Counted from the stretch's first letter, positions 1-6,771 are shown. The stretch is 11,213 nucleotides of DNA from Sporomusaceae bacterium (GCA_027492445.1 JAPUES010000160.1:1-11213), one strand, 5' to 3'. Notes: generated by a model not told the origin, from the letters alone. A program made the numbers and translations.

Positions 1-1
1 T

Positions 2-112
2 CTTGATTCCAAGCAAGGGCAACTAAGGCTTGGCGCAAGCCAAGTTTTCTATGTGCTAGCAAGGAGAAAAGACAAGATGCCTAATTCCTTTTTTGACAGT
101 TATGGGTTATAA
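2..112 (+). CDS. Possible C-terminal end of an upstream gene (partial)
   Basis: The second forward frame is open from the window edge to a TAA at 110-112, giving 36 residues that end in FFDSYGL. The segment contains a hydrophobic stretch followed by a basic one (VFYVLARRKDK), which could be a final beta strand and tail, as in many Rossmann-fold enzymes, but I do not recognise a family. Against it, a strong hairpin lies inside the frame at 25-48, and the third frame stops at 24-26 just before that hairpin. That alternative would put the upstream gene's end and its terminator there instead. The proposed dapA -35 box would also fall inside the last codons. Too little sequence is present to decide. 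Confidence 0.35.
   Translation, partial: LDSKQGQLRLGASQVFYVLARRKDKMPNSFFDSYGL
25..48 (+). terminator. Hairpin with short T-run, possible terminator of the upstream gene
   Basis: CTTGGC (29-34) and GCCAAG (39-44) form a perfect stem closed by a GCAA loop of the stable GNRA type. Two G-T and two A-T pairs extend it outward, and TTTT follows at 45-48. A TAA in the third forward frame (24-26) sits immediately before it. The T-run is short, and the hairpin could instead be coding sequence of the second-frame reading. Confidence 0.35.
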
Positions 113-121
113 TCATAGTAT
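93..121 (+). promoter_or_regulatory. Probable sigma-A promoter of dapA
   Basis: A consensus -35 box TTGACA (93-98) is followed after exactly 17 bp by TAGTAT (116-121), a 4 of 6 match to TATAAT. The implied start near 128 gives a leader of about 37 nt, too short for a lysine riboswitch. A perfect TATAAT at 133-138 is an alternative -10 box, but it has no recognisable -35 at the right distance. The TATAAT at 108-113 is too close to the TTGACA. Confidence 0.55.
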
Positions 122-164
122 TAACATTTTGCTATAATAAATATAAATAAAAGGCGGCTTTCTA

Positions 165-1043
165 ATGAAAAAACCATTATTTATCGGCTCTGCAGTAGCT
201 ATTGTGACTCCCTTTACTGATAACGGCGTTGATTATCAAACATTAGAAAAACAAATTGAATTTCAAATTAAAGGTGGTACAGATGCCATTGTAGTTTGCG
301 GCACTACTGGAGAAGCTTCCACTATGCCAGATGATGAGCATATTGCTGTTATCAAGTTTGCCGTAGAAAAAATTAACAAGCGTGTACCGGTTATTGCTGG
401 TACAGGCAGCAATGATACCCGTCATGCAGTTGAATTATCGAAGGCTGCCGAGGACGTTGGTGCTGATGGGCTATTGTCAGTTACTCCATACTATAATAAA
501 GCGACACAAAAAGGCTTATATGAACATTTTAAGCTGATTGCCAATAGCGTCAAAATCCCTATCATTTTATATAATGTACCTGGTCGAACGAATTTGAATC
601 TCAATCCTGATACGGTAAAAGCATTATCTGAGCTTCCTAATATTATTGCGGTTAAGGAATGTAATCTCGGACAAGTTGGCGACATCGTCAATTTATGCAG
701 TGATGATTTTGCAGTATATTCAGGTGATGACAATACCATTTTGCCCGTGCTGTCACTAGGGGGAAAAGGTGTTATTTCTACTATGGCAAATATCATCCCC
801 CAGGATACTCATGATATGGTTGCAAAGTTTTTTCAAGGTGATATGAATGGTGCTATTAAGCTGCAACTTCAAACATTAAATCTCATTAAGGCTTTATTTA
901 GTGAAGTGAATCCTATTCCAATTAAAGCGGCTGTAAATTTGCTAGGCTTTAAGGCTGGTCAATGCCGTATGCCATTAACGGAACTTAGCGACGAAAACCT
1001 AGAATTCCTGCGTAGAGAAATGAAGGCATACGGATTATTATAG
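165..1043 (+). CDS. dapA: 4-hydroxy-tetrahydrodipicolinate synthase (DapA)
   Basis: DapA condenses pyruvate with aspartate semialdehyde, the first committed step to diaminopimelate and lysine, in the cytoplasm. The 292-residue length is typical for the family. Visible family signatures are GTTGEAST (46-53) with the Thr pair of the proton relay, TPYYN (107-111) with the second catalytic Tyr, YNVPGRT (136-142) with catalytic Tyr136 and substrate-binding Arg141, and the Schiff-base Lys164 in VKECN. GDD and GVIST in the second half match the pyruvate-site barrel strands. The start is supported by AAAGGCGG about 7 nt upstream. The gene has its own promoter and terminator and no lysine-pathway neighbour, so it is a one-gene unit. 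Related pyruvate aldolases (N-acetylneuraminate lyase, KDG aldolase) share the fold, but the overall match favours DapA. Confidence 0.95.
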   Translation: MKKPLFIGSAVAIVTPFTDNGVDYQTLEKQIEFQIKGGTDAIVVCGTTGEASTMPDDEHIAVIKFAVEKINKRVPVIAGTGSNDTRHAVELSKAAEDVGADGLLSVTPYYNKATQKGLYEHFKLIANSVKIPIILYNVPGRTNLNLNPDTVKALSELPNIIAVKECNLGQVGDIVNLCSDDFAVYSGDDNTILPVLSLGGKGVISTMANIIPQDTHDMVAKFFQGDMNGAIKLQLQTLNLIKALFSEVNPIPIKAAVNLLGFKAGQCRMPLTELSDENLEFLRREMKAYGLL

Positions 1044-1055
1044 ACCATTTAATTT

Positions 1056-1092
1056 AAAAAAGTTCTAGCATTTAGAAGTGCTAGAATTTTTT
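1056..1092 (+). terminator. Intrinsic terminator of dapA
   Basis: TTCTAGCA (1063-1070) pairs perfectly with TGCTAGAA (1079-1086) around an 8-nt loop. The stem is flanked by an A-run on the left and TTTTTT on the right (1087-1092), so it can extend and could also work on the other strand. It lies 20 bp after the dapA stop. Confidence 0.85.
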
Positions 1093-1146
1093 ATCTTGTA
1101 CCATGAATTAACAAAAAAAAGAGGACACATGCCCTAGTCTTTCATA

Positions 1147-1175
1147 TTGGAAGAATATATTACATAAGGTATAAT
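1147..1175 (+). promoter_or_regulatory. Sigma-A-type promoter for the small exported protein gene
   Basis: TTGGAA (1147-1152), a 17-bp spacer and a perfect TATAAT (1170-1175). The predicted start of transcription near 1182 lies downstream of an in-frame ATG at 1176, so translation must begin at the later ATG at 1212. Confidence 0.6.
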
Positions 1176-1211
1176 TTGATTAAAGTTAAATTTGCAAGAG
1201 GAGGATTGAAA

Positions 1212-1643
1212 ATGAAAAAACAAACTATTATTGCCATATTGCTTGTGTGTTTATTATCGGTTACTGCAGTTCCCGTTACACAAGCTTTTGGCCTAGGTGA
1301 TCTGTTAAAAGTCGGTGGTATGTCCATGCTGATTAGTAAATTTGCTACACCTGTAAATAATTTTATCAATCAGTTGACTTTTAAAAATGGCGCTGGGAGT
1401 GATTATGCTACGAAAGTAGTACCGATTCTTTCCTTTGGTAATGGCGGTTACATAGGGGCTGCTCAAGTAATAGGAACTCAGGATTTGGTGAATAAAACCC
1501 AATCGATTATCCAAATGGAAGGCGATTTTGCAGGGAATCAGTTTAGAGTAAAAGCTCTTGTTCCAATCGATAGTATGAACCCTACAAGTTTTTCCCGCGT
1601 TAATGGGGTAGGTGTATCTGCTATAATTGATATTCGGATATAA
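1212..1643 (+). CDS. Small exported protein of unknown function
   Basis: The product is 143 residues and I do not recognise the family. The N-terminus is a clear Sec signal peptide: MKK, a hydrophobic core (residues 6-20), then VTQA with predicted cleavage before Phe26. There is no lipobox Cys at the cleavage site, so it is probably released or wall-associated. The mature part of about 118 residues is rich in Gly, Asn, Val and Ile. It starts with a short amphipathic, hydrophobic region (FGLGDLLKVGGMSMLISKF), followed by what look like beta strands up to the end (IIDIRI). It has no Cys, so no disulfides. The start at 1212 is chosen over the in-frame ATG at 1176 because AGGAGG (1199-1204) is spaced 7 nt from it, the signal peptide begins there, and the earlier ATG lies at the promoter -10 box. 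The gene is monocistronic between its own promoter and terminator. Confidence 0.8.
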   Translation: MKKQTIIAILLVCLLSVTAVPVTQAFGLGDLLKVGGMSMLISKFATPVNNFINQLTFKNGAGSDYATKVVPILSFGNGGYIGAAQVIGTQDLVNKTQSIIQMEGDFAGNQFRVKALVPIDSMNPTSFSRVNGVGVSAIIDIRI

Positions 1644-1670
1644 ACATCCTATCTTTATTTCTTAAGAAGA

Positions 1671-1709
1671 AAACTCCTACCAATTAATGTAAAAATGGCA
1701 GGAGTTTTT
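1671..1709 (+). terminator. Intrinsic terminator of the 143-residue protein gene
   Basis: AAACTCCTACCA (1671-1682) pairs with TGGCAGGAGTTT (1696-1707) with a single A/C mismatch, and the stem ends in TTTTT. It starts 28 bp after the stop at 1643 and separates this gene from the next exported protein gene. Confidence 0.9.
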
Positions 1710-1754
1710 AATCTGATGGTAAATATAAGTAAAAAGTGTAACAGGGGGTAAAAG

Positions 1755-2816
1755 GTGAAAAAAGTAAAAAAACTATTTGTAGCGATGATGCTAATCTGGA
1801 GTTTGGGAAGTGCATCCTATGCTGAGGCTACTTTTCCAGTAGGGATCGATTTGAAACATGTTCCAGAGGGCGCAGTGAACAGAAACTCTTCTAGTGGTAC
1901 ACTCTTACTTTCTGATAGTCCTGAGATGGTATCTGATGACGGAATTTTATACCAAGATAAGGTGAAAGGGGAGGTTCGCCTTTTCTTTTATCATGTGAAT
2001 GCAGCAGAGACATCCAAAAAAATGGATGTGCTTTTAGAGAATAAAGGAAAAGAAACTGCTCATGTGCAGGTCAGTCAATCTAGCCTAGGTGGTCCAGGGT
2101 ATGATTGGCTGACGGTGGGCAAAGAAACACTGATGACCTATCTCGTCGGACAAGGAGGGTATCAGATTGCGATTCCTCCAGGTGGAATCGTGCCACTGTC
2201 TACTACTATCAATGAAACAGCAGTACTACCTAATCGACTGGTAAATGGCATTTTTGATTTTACGGTGGATCAGCCAATAACCGTAAAGGTCATGATGTTA
2301 CCCGTGCTAGAGGATAGCGTGAAATTTTCGAAAACAGCCAGGATATTAGCACCTGATGAATATCATTTGCGTGGAACCTTTCAAGGAGCAAATCGACAGC
2401 TTTCCTTGGTGAAATCCTATGATCCAGTTCATGATGGAACTATCAGTTTAACCTTAGCAGATAATAAAATTGACACCTATTTGACGGGAATCGATGCGAT
2501 TGATGGATCAAAAGTAGTTAATTATGGTAATTACGGTGTAGTCTATGAAATTTTGCTTCCTTCGAAAATTGGTAAGAAGGTTGCTTATTATCTCGTTCCA
2601 ATGGGTGGATCCTATGCCGGTGCTATCGGGATTCATCACCCAGGTATAAAAAAGAATCCGCTAGCAACACCAATTGATCGTCTATATTTTGGAGGAGAGG
2701 CACATAAAGAGTTTGCCTTTTTGGGAACTTATGATAGTGGTGATCCTCTATCCTTTACTTTTAGCCCGCCGGGAGCATCCAACTTGCCAGTGAAAATTTT
2801 ACTGTTGCCCCAATAA
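1755..2816 (+). CDS. Exported beta-rich protein of unknown function
   Basis: The product is 353 residues with a Sec signal peptide: basic MKKVKK, a hydrophobic core (7-20), and SYAEA with cleavage near residue 23 or 25. There is no lipobox and no C-terminal anchor (it ends LPVKILLLPQ), so it is probably secreted or bound to the envelope non-covalently. The mature chain alternates short hydrophobic strands with Gly/Pro/Asn turns. One example is a strand pattern at 73-108 resembling an immunoglobulin-like sandwich (GEVRLFFYHVNA, then MDVLLENKG). The C-terminal half (about 255-352) has GGSYAGAIGIHHPG and a final strand pair. I recognise no catalytic motif or named family. The start is GTG, with AGGGGG at 1743-1748 about 6 nt away. 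No convincing promoter is visible between the preceding terminator and the start. It follows another secreted unknown in the same orientation, but the terminator between them argues against a simple operon. Confidence 0.85.
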   Translation: MKKVKKLFVAMMLIWSLGSASYAEATFPVGIDLKHVPEGAVNRNSSSGTLLLSDSPEMVSDDGILYQDKVKGEVRLFFYHVNAAETSKKMDVLLENKGKETAHVQVSQSSLGGPGYDWLTVGKETLMTYLVGQGGYQIAIPPGGIVPLSTTINETAVLPNRLVNGIFDFTVDQPITVKVMMLPVLEDSVKFSKTARILAPDEYHLRGTFQGANRQLSLVKSYDPVHDGTISLTLADNKIDTYLTGIDAIDGSKVVNYGNYGVVYEILLPSKIGKKVAYYLVPMGGSYAGAIGIHHPGIKKNPLATPIDRLYFGGEAHKEFAFLGTYDSGDPLSFTFSPPGASNLPVKILLLPQ

Positions 2817-2833
2817 AATTGCATACTAAGCTA

Positions 2834-2881
2834 AGAAGAGATGCCGATAGAATGTTTTATCGGCATCTCTTCTGGATTTTT
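2834..2881 (+). terminator. Strong terminator between convergent genes
   Basis: A perfect 16-bp stem pairs 2834-2849 with 2858-2873 around an 8-nt loop, followed by GGA and TTTTT (2877-2881). It lies between the end of the 353-residue protein gene and the convergent minus-strand regulator gene. On the minus strand the tail is only TTAGCTT, so it works best for the plus-strand gene but may also stop the other. Confidence 0.87.
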
Positions 2882-3491
2882 ATTCTGTATCTTTAAAATA
2901 AGTATCAATCATTTCTTCAGCAAGCTGTTTTGCGGCCGTTGCCTCAGCCACTAGTAGGAGTACGGTTAAAAATTTTTCAATCATATCTTTGCTAGCGTGA
3001 TTCTCAAAGGGGTTGTTTATTTTCTGGCAGACACGATTAAAACGATCTTCAAAGTCATTGCAAGTGTCAAAGTATTCTTCTTTTTGAAATTCTAAAAAAG
3101 CTTTATAAATATCATCAAGAGGGATAATCGATTCTTTTACTTCAGGAGATTCTAGGTTTTTTAATATGGGGTTAAAAATCGTTTTTATATCATCTAAAGA
3201 TAAAACTTGCTTAAGGTGGAAAATCAGGCTCAGCAGTATAATATGGTTTTTGTCATATTTCTTTTTTTCAGAGGGGTTTAGTAGGCCGCTCTTAGTATAA
3301 TTATTAATCATGGATTTACTAATAGCAATACTGGTTTCATCTCCTTTGCGGCGATGGTGCAGTTTGCTATTTAATAATTCGGTGACTTGTTCAGCATACT
3401 GTTTAATAGAAGGAATTTCTTCGGTTTTTAATTCGTTATCAAGGAGCTTTATTGCAAATTTTTCTAAAACAGCCTTTGTAATTTCTATCAT
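2880..3491 (-). CDS. DUF1836-type winged-helix regulator
   Basis: The product is 203 residues, soluble, Lys/Glu rich and probably DNA-binding. Residues about 53-105 (TSIAISKSMINNYTKSGLL, then KYDKNHIILLSLIFHLKQVLSLDDI) match my recollection of the DUF1836 family. They resemble a MerR-like winged helix: a helix that sets the recognition step, a short wing, then a YDKNHI helix and a helix ending at a conserved LSLDDI turn. The C-terminal part (about 125-203) is helical, with an Ala/Leu-rich last helix that may dimerise. I chose the second ATG (3491) over the upstream one (3509) because GAGGTG (3500-3495) is correctly placed for it and the upstream ATG overlaps the -10 box. The gene is divergent from the terC-family gene, which makes that gene a candidate target. 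Family membership is recognised by eye, and the target is inference. Confidence 0.83.
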   Translation of the reverse strand: MIEITKAVLEKFAIKLLDNELKTEEIPSIKQYAEQVTELLNSKLHHRRKGDETSIAISKSMINNYTKSGLLNPSEKKKYDKNHIILLSLIFHLKQVLSLDDIKTIFNPILKNLESPEVKESIIPLDDIYKAFLEFQKEEYFDTCNDFEDRFNRVCQKINNPFENHASKDMIEKFLTVLLLVAEATAAKQLAEEMIDTYFKDTE

Positions 3492-3507
3492 AATCACCTC
3501 TCCTGTC

Positions 3508-3537
3508 ATTATAGTATTTTCTAAGGCTAGATGTCAA
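3508..3537 (-). promoter_or_regulatory. Consensus promoter of the DUF1836-type regulator gene
   Basis: Read on the minus strand, a perfect TTGACA (3537-3532) is followed after 18 bp by a perfect TATAAT (3513-3508). The start point expected near 3501 leaves a leader of only about 10 nt, consisting of the GAGGTG ribosome site and ATT before the ATG at 3491. Both hexamers are exact, so the gene could be strongly expressed unless repressed. Confidence 0.72.
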
Positions 3538-3581
3538 AATTATTATTACTAGCTCTAATAACTATTAACACTAGAAAAAAG

Positions 3582-3610
3582 TTGCATTTTTTAAAACCAT
3601 ATGGTAGAAT
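3582..3610 (+). promoter_or_regulatory. Promoter of the terC-family gene
   Basis: TTGCAT (3582-3587), a 17-bp spacer and TAGAAT (3605-3610, 5 of 6 to consensus). The leader of about 64 nt shows no clear riboswitch fold. This promoter is back to back with the minus-strand one, with 44 bp between the two -35 boxes. Confidence 0.55.
3596..3605. promoter_or_regulatory. Palindrome in the terC promoter spacer, possible operator
   Basis: ACCATATGGT is a perfect 10-bp palindrome lying between the -35 and -10 boxes and touching the first base of the -10. MerR-type regulators bind dyads in this position, and the divergent gene encodes a MerR-like wHTH protein. The dyad is short and does not extend outward, so it could be chance. 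Confidence 0.35.
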
Positions 3611-3680
3611 ATCGACATAAGGACAAGTAGTAATTAAAACTAGATAATGAAATTATATAAAACAGGAAGGATGTTGAAAG

Positions 3681-4412
3681 ATGAGTGAGTTTATCACAGG
3701 TATTTTAGGGAATTATTCACACTTTTTTAATATGGCAGAGTTTTTAAGCGTTATTTATAACCCTGTAAATTGGGGGATTATTGGTACTTTGATTGTATTA
3801 GAAGGGTTATTATCAGCAGACAATGCCTTAGTATTGGCCGTTATGGTGAAGCATCTACCAAAAGAACAGCAAAAAAGAGCCTTGTTTTATGGTATCCTAG
3901 GGGCCTATATCTTTAGATTTATTGCCATCGGCTTGGGAACTTATTTAATCACAATCTGGTGGATAAAAGCAGCTGGTGCTCTGTACTTATTATGGATGGC
4001 ACTTCAATTCTTCCTTAAGAAAAAAGCAGAAGAAAATGAGGAAGCTCCAGCGGCACCCCATGGTTTTTGGCGCACCGTACTGGCTGTTGAGATTATGGAT
4101 ATTGCCTTTAGTATTGATAGTGTCTTAGCGGCTTTTGGTGTTAGTGAGCAAATCTGGGTATTATACCTAGGCGGCATTTTGGGCGTTATGATGATGCGAG
4201 GAGTGGCCCAAGTGTTCTTGACTTTGATTGACCGTTATCCTGGCTTAGAAACAACAGCCTATGTTATGATTGGCATCATTGGTGCAAAAATGATGGCTTC
4301 GGTCTTTGGTTATCATGTTAGCCAAGTTGTATTCTTCTCCACCTTAATCACTATTTTCCTAGGAACCTTTGTAGTACATCACTTGTCTAAGAAAAGTGCT
4401 ACTGAGCAATAA
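3681..4412 (+). CDS. TerC-family integral membrane protein (probable metal ion exporter)
   Basis: The product is 243 residues, mostly hydrophobic, with about seven membrane segments (roughly 30-54, 66-90, 92-111, 128-154, 158-183, 190-211 and 214-235). The two diagnostic TerC repeats are present: EGLLSADNALVLAV (41-54), with acidic residues Glu41 and Asp47 within the membrane, and EIMDIAFSIDSVLAAF (137-152), with Glu137, Asp140 and Asp146. A charged cytoplasmic loop (113-127) links the halves. Characterised relatives such as Alx and YkoY/YceF act in manganese homeostasis, and the family was first named from tellurite resistance, so metal export is the likely role. AGGAAGG (3664-3670) precedes the ATG by 10 nt. 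The gene is monocistronic, with a promoter upstream and a terminator downstream. The divergent wHTH gene is a candidate regulator. The substrate cannot be read from the sequence. Confidence 0.9.
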   Translation: MSEFITGILGNYSHFFNMAEFLSVIYNPVNWGIIGTLIVLEGLLSADNALVLAVMVKHLPKEQQKRALFYGILGAYIFRFIAIGLGTYLITIWWIKAAGALYLLWMALQFFLKKKAEENEEAPAAPHGFWRTVLAVEIMDIAFSIDSVLAAFGVSEQIWVLYLGGILGVMMMRGVAQVFLTLIDRYPGLETTAYVMIGIIGAKMMASVFGYHVSQVVFFSTLITIFLGTFVVHHLSKKSATEQ

Positions 4413-4447
4413 GAGATTCCTGAATAAATAATATACGCTATAAGAAC

Positions 4448-4493
4448 AATAGGAAGAAAATGCCGTCGAGCATCTTCTTCCTATTTTCCTTTT
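4448..4493 (+). terminator. Intrinsic terminator of the terC-family gene
   Basis: AATAGGAAGAA-A-ATGC (4448-4463) pairs with GCAT-C-TTCTTCCTATT (4470-4485) with one A/C mismatch and a 6-nt loop. The tail is a T-rich run (TTTTCCTTTTC). Confidence 0.8.
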
Positions 4494-4501
4494 CAGCACC
4501 C

Positions 4502-4530
4502 TTGTTTTAATAAAAAAAATTTGGGATAAT
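4502..4530 (+). promoter_or_regulatory. Possible promoter of rlmN
   Basis: TTGTTT (4502-4507), 17 bp and GATAAT (4525-4530, 5 of 6). It lies just past the preceding terminator and is the best hexamer pair in the gap. The -35 is weak and the area is A/T-rich, so chance matches are likely. Confidence 0.4.
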
Positions 4531-4602
4531 AAGAAGCAGATTATTCTCTAGGATGCCATTTAACAGTAAATGATTGGGTAAAGCATGAAAAGAGGCTATA
4601 GA

Positions 4603-5670
4603 ATGAATAAAGATTCGATTTATGGATTAACATTTCGTCAATTAGCAGACTGGCTAATGGAATATGGACATAAAAAATTTCGAGCACTACAGGTTTGGGA
4701 GTGGCTTTATCGAAAAGGGGTAACAGATTTTACACAAATGGTTGATGTAAATACAGAATGCATTCAATTGCTAGCAAATCATTTTGTTATTCAGAGCATA
4801 AAGGAAAATGTAAAACAAGAGTCAGCCGATGGAACCGTTAAATTTGTATTTGAACTAGTAGATGGGAATTTAATAGAAACGGTACTGATGAGAAATAAAT
4901 TTGGTTTATCTGTTTGTGTCACAACGCAGGTTGGCTGCAACATGGGATGCAGCTTTTGTGCTAGTGGGCTATTAACAAAAAAACGTGATGTCTCCTGCGG
5001 CGAGATTGTGGAACAAATTATGAAAGTTCAGCAGTATTTAGAGCAAAGAAAACAAGACGAAAAAATAACTCATGTTGTAGTGATGGGGATTGGCGAGCCC
5101 TTTGATAATTTTAAAAACATCGTCAATCTATTGGAGGTTATTAAAGACCACAAAGGATTGGCCATAGCCGCAAGGCGTATCACTGTTTCTACCAGCGGAC
5201 TTGTAGAAAAAATATATGAATTCTCCGATATGAATTTACAAGTAAACTTAGCAATTTCCTTGCATGCTCCTAATGATGAACTCCGTACCCAGATAATGAA
5301 AATAAATCGTATTTTCCCAATTGAGCAAGTAATGAAGGCTGTTGATTATTACTTAGAAAAAAATAATCGGAGGATTACCCTCGAGTATATTCTTCTTAAA
5401 GATAGGAATGACCGTAAGGAACATGCCCTCCAGCTTGCCGCGTTGATTGGCGAACGGCGGCAAAGGGTAAATGTAAACTTAATTCCCTATAATCCAGTAG
5501 ATGAACATCAACAATATCAAAGAAGCGAACGTCAAACTATGCGGGACTTTTATGACGCATTGAAAAAACAAGGGGTTAATTGTAGTATTCGCTTGGAACA
5601 TGGAACGGATATTGATGCTGCTTGCGGACAACTACGCAGCAAACAAAGTAAAGAAAGGATAGAGAAATAA
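4603..5670 (+). CDS. rlmN: Dual-specificity RNA methyltransferase RlmN (23S rRNA A2503 / tRNA A37)
   Basis: A cytoplasmic radical-SAM enzyme that puts a methyl group on C2 of adenine 2503 in 23S rRNA and of adenine 37 in some tRNAs. The product is 355 residues, close to the usual 340-370. The N-terminal accessory domain opens with SIYGLT and has FRALQVWEWLY (26-36). The iron-sulfur motif CNMGCSFC supplies Cys112, Cys116 and Cys119. MGIGEPFDN (161-169) is the SAM-binding motif, and TSGL and SLHAPND follow as in the family. Cys341 in DIDAACGQL is the methyl-carrying Cys. The start at 4603 is favoured over an in-frame ATG at 4585: AGAGG lies 7 nt upstream of it, and family members start just before the SIYGLT motif. 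The resistance enzyme Cfr is related, but the overall sequence, as I recall the Bacillus and Streptococcus RlmN proteins, is RlmN-like. It is not next to the rsmB/phosphatase/kinase genes that often flank rlmN in this phylum. Confidence 0.92.
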   Translation: MNKDSIYGLTFRQLADWLMEYGHKKFRALQVWEWLYRKGVTDFTQMVDVNTECIQLLANHFVIQSIKENVKQESADGTVKFVFELVDGNLIETVLMRNKFGLSVCVTTQVGCNMGCSFCASGLLTKKRDVSCGEIVEQIMKVQQYLEQRKQDEKITHVVVMGIGEPFDNFKNIVNLLEVIKDHKGLAIAARRITVSTSGLVEKIYEFSDMNLQVNLAISLHAPNDELRTQIMKINRIFPIEQVMKAVDYYLEKNNRRITLEYILLKDRNDRKEHALQLAALIGERRQRVNVNLIPYNPVDEHQQYQRSERQTMRDFYDALKKQGVNCSIRLEHGTDIDAACGQLRSKQSKERIEK

Positions 5671-5809
5671 AGCAATACCTCTTCTAGATTTTAAGTAAAG
5701 TTTTTAAAGAACGGCTAGATTAGGCAGGAACTATGTAAGGGAATATAGAATCTAAACAGGAAAAGAGTGGAAACCGCTAAACTTAAAATAAAAGTATAGG
5801 CGAGGATGT

Positions 5810-6436
5810 ATGTATAATCTAAAGCAAAGCAAATTATCTGTTATTAATCGTGTTAATATGCAGGCCATTGAAGAGTTTTGCCAACAAATTTATTACTGCG
5901 ACCCTTATACCTCGATGCATGCAGAACATGTAGCGGAGCTTATGGGGGGACTAGCCAGCCAATTGTGTATGTCTTCAGATGAAATTAGTTTAGCTTGTAT
6001 TGTTGGATTGATTCATGATGTGGGAAAAATTAAAATACCTAACGATATTTTAAACAAGCCGAGCAGGCTTACAGAAGAAGAATTTCAAGTCATGAAACAG
6101 CACGCCGACTACGGAGCAGAGATGATAGCTAAAGTGGAAGGTGCTGAAGTTGTTGTTCCTATTATGCGGCATCATCATGAAAGATATGATGGTAAAGGTT
6201 ATCCCCAAGGTTTAGCTGGAGAAAATATACCATTGTTAAGCAGGATGCTTGCGGTATGTGATACTTTTGACGCGATGACTACAAATCGTTGCTATAGAAA
6301 ACCTTTAGCCTTCGAAGACTGTATTGCAGAACTAAAAAGATGTGCAGGGACACAGTTTGATGCTAGGATATGTGAGTCGTTTATTGAATTTTTAAAAGAA
6401 AGATTTGGCTTAACAGTAGAAGAAGCTATTAGCTGA
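5810..6436 (+). CDS. Stand-alone HD-GYP cyclic-di-GMP phosphodiesterase
   Basis: The product is 208 residues and consists almost only of an HD-GYP domain, which hydrolyses cyclic-di-GMP with a bi- or tri-nuclear metal centre. Visible ligands and motifs are His37/His40 in TSMHAEHV, the HD pair His69-Asp70 followed by GKIKIP, His98, and HHE(122-124)RYDGKGYP matching the full HHExxDGxGYP signature. Asp151 in CDTFDAMTTNRCYRK completes the set. All catalytic residues look intact, so activity is expected. Only about 28 residues precede the domain, so there is no receiver, PAS or membrane sensor and no signal peptide; the enzyme should be cytosolic. GAGG (5802-5805) lies only 4 nt before the ATG, with AGG further upstream. 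I see no clear promoter in the 139-bp gap after rlmN and no terminator there, so read-through from rlmN is possible. A diguanylate cyclase follows after a strong terminator. Confidence 0.9.
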   Translation: MYNLKQSKLSVINRVNMQAIEEFCQQIYYCDPYTSMHAEHVAELMGGLASQLCMSSDEISLACIVGLIHDVGKIKIPNDILNKPSRLTEEEFQVMKQHADYGAEMIAKVEGAEVVVPIMRHHHERYDGKGYPQGLAGENIPLLSRMLAVCDTFDAMTTNRCYRKPLAFEDCIAELKRCAGTQFDARICESFIEFLKERFGLTVEEAIS

Positions 6437-6554
6437 AAAAAATTGTAATTGTTTTTAATCAATATGAAATTGCGCCGTATTCATCTGGAATTTTAGAATT
6501 TGAGATAGCATATTAGATAATATAGACTTATATAATTGCAAGCAGAGAAGAGGA

Positions 6555-6600
6555 AAATAACCATTTCTACCGGTCAAGTAGAAATGGTTATTTGTTTTTT
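6555..6600 (+). terminator. Strong intrinsic terminator after the HD-GYP gene
   Basis: A perfect 16-bp stem pairs 6555-6570 with 6578-6593 around a 7-nt loop (CGGTCAA), followed by G and TTTTTT. It sits about 118 bp past the stop and separates the phosphodiesterase and cyclase transcripts. Confidence 0.92.
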
Positions 6601-6771
6601 AGAGGCTAGCGGCTGAAACTTGTTATTATTATCGTGGTAGTTCGACAAAAAGATTTAATTAACCTGACATTATTCCTATAAGATGAAGGAGGATGCTAAC
6701 TTATTAGCGAATAATGCTACAATATGGATGTTGTAATGTTGTTGGTAATATTAAATTTTCCTTATACTCAC

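Noticed and set aside
122..164. Lysine riboswitch before dapA
   Set aside because: The leader from the best promoter is about 37 nt, far shorter than the element, with no hairpin or T-run.
1176..1211. Earlier start for the 143-residue exported protein
   Set aside because: The ATG at 1176 immediately follows the promoter -10 box, has no ribosome site and would put 12 odd residues before the signal peptide.
3611..3680. Manganese (yybP-ykoY) riboswitch in front of the terC-family gene
   Set aside because: Such elements often precede this family and AAGGACAAGTAG is faintly reminiscent, but the leader is only about 64 nt, the second conserved loop motif is missing and there is no terminator or sequestering hairpin.
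5671..5809. Cyclic-di-GMP riboswitch before the HD-GYP gene
   Set aside because: Short pieces such as AAAGAGTGG look familiar, but the paired stems and the receptor sequence of the known classes are absent.
6683..6736. 17-codon upstream frame before the GGDEF gene
   Set aside because: No adequate ribosome site precedes it and the peptide has no recognisable leader-peptide features.
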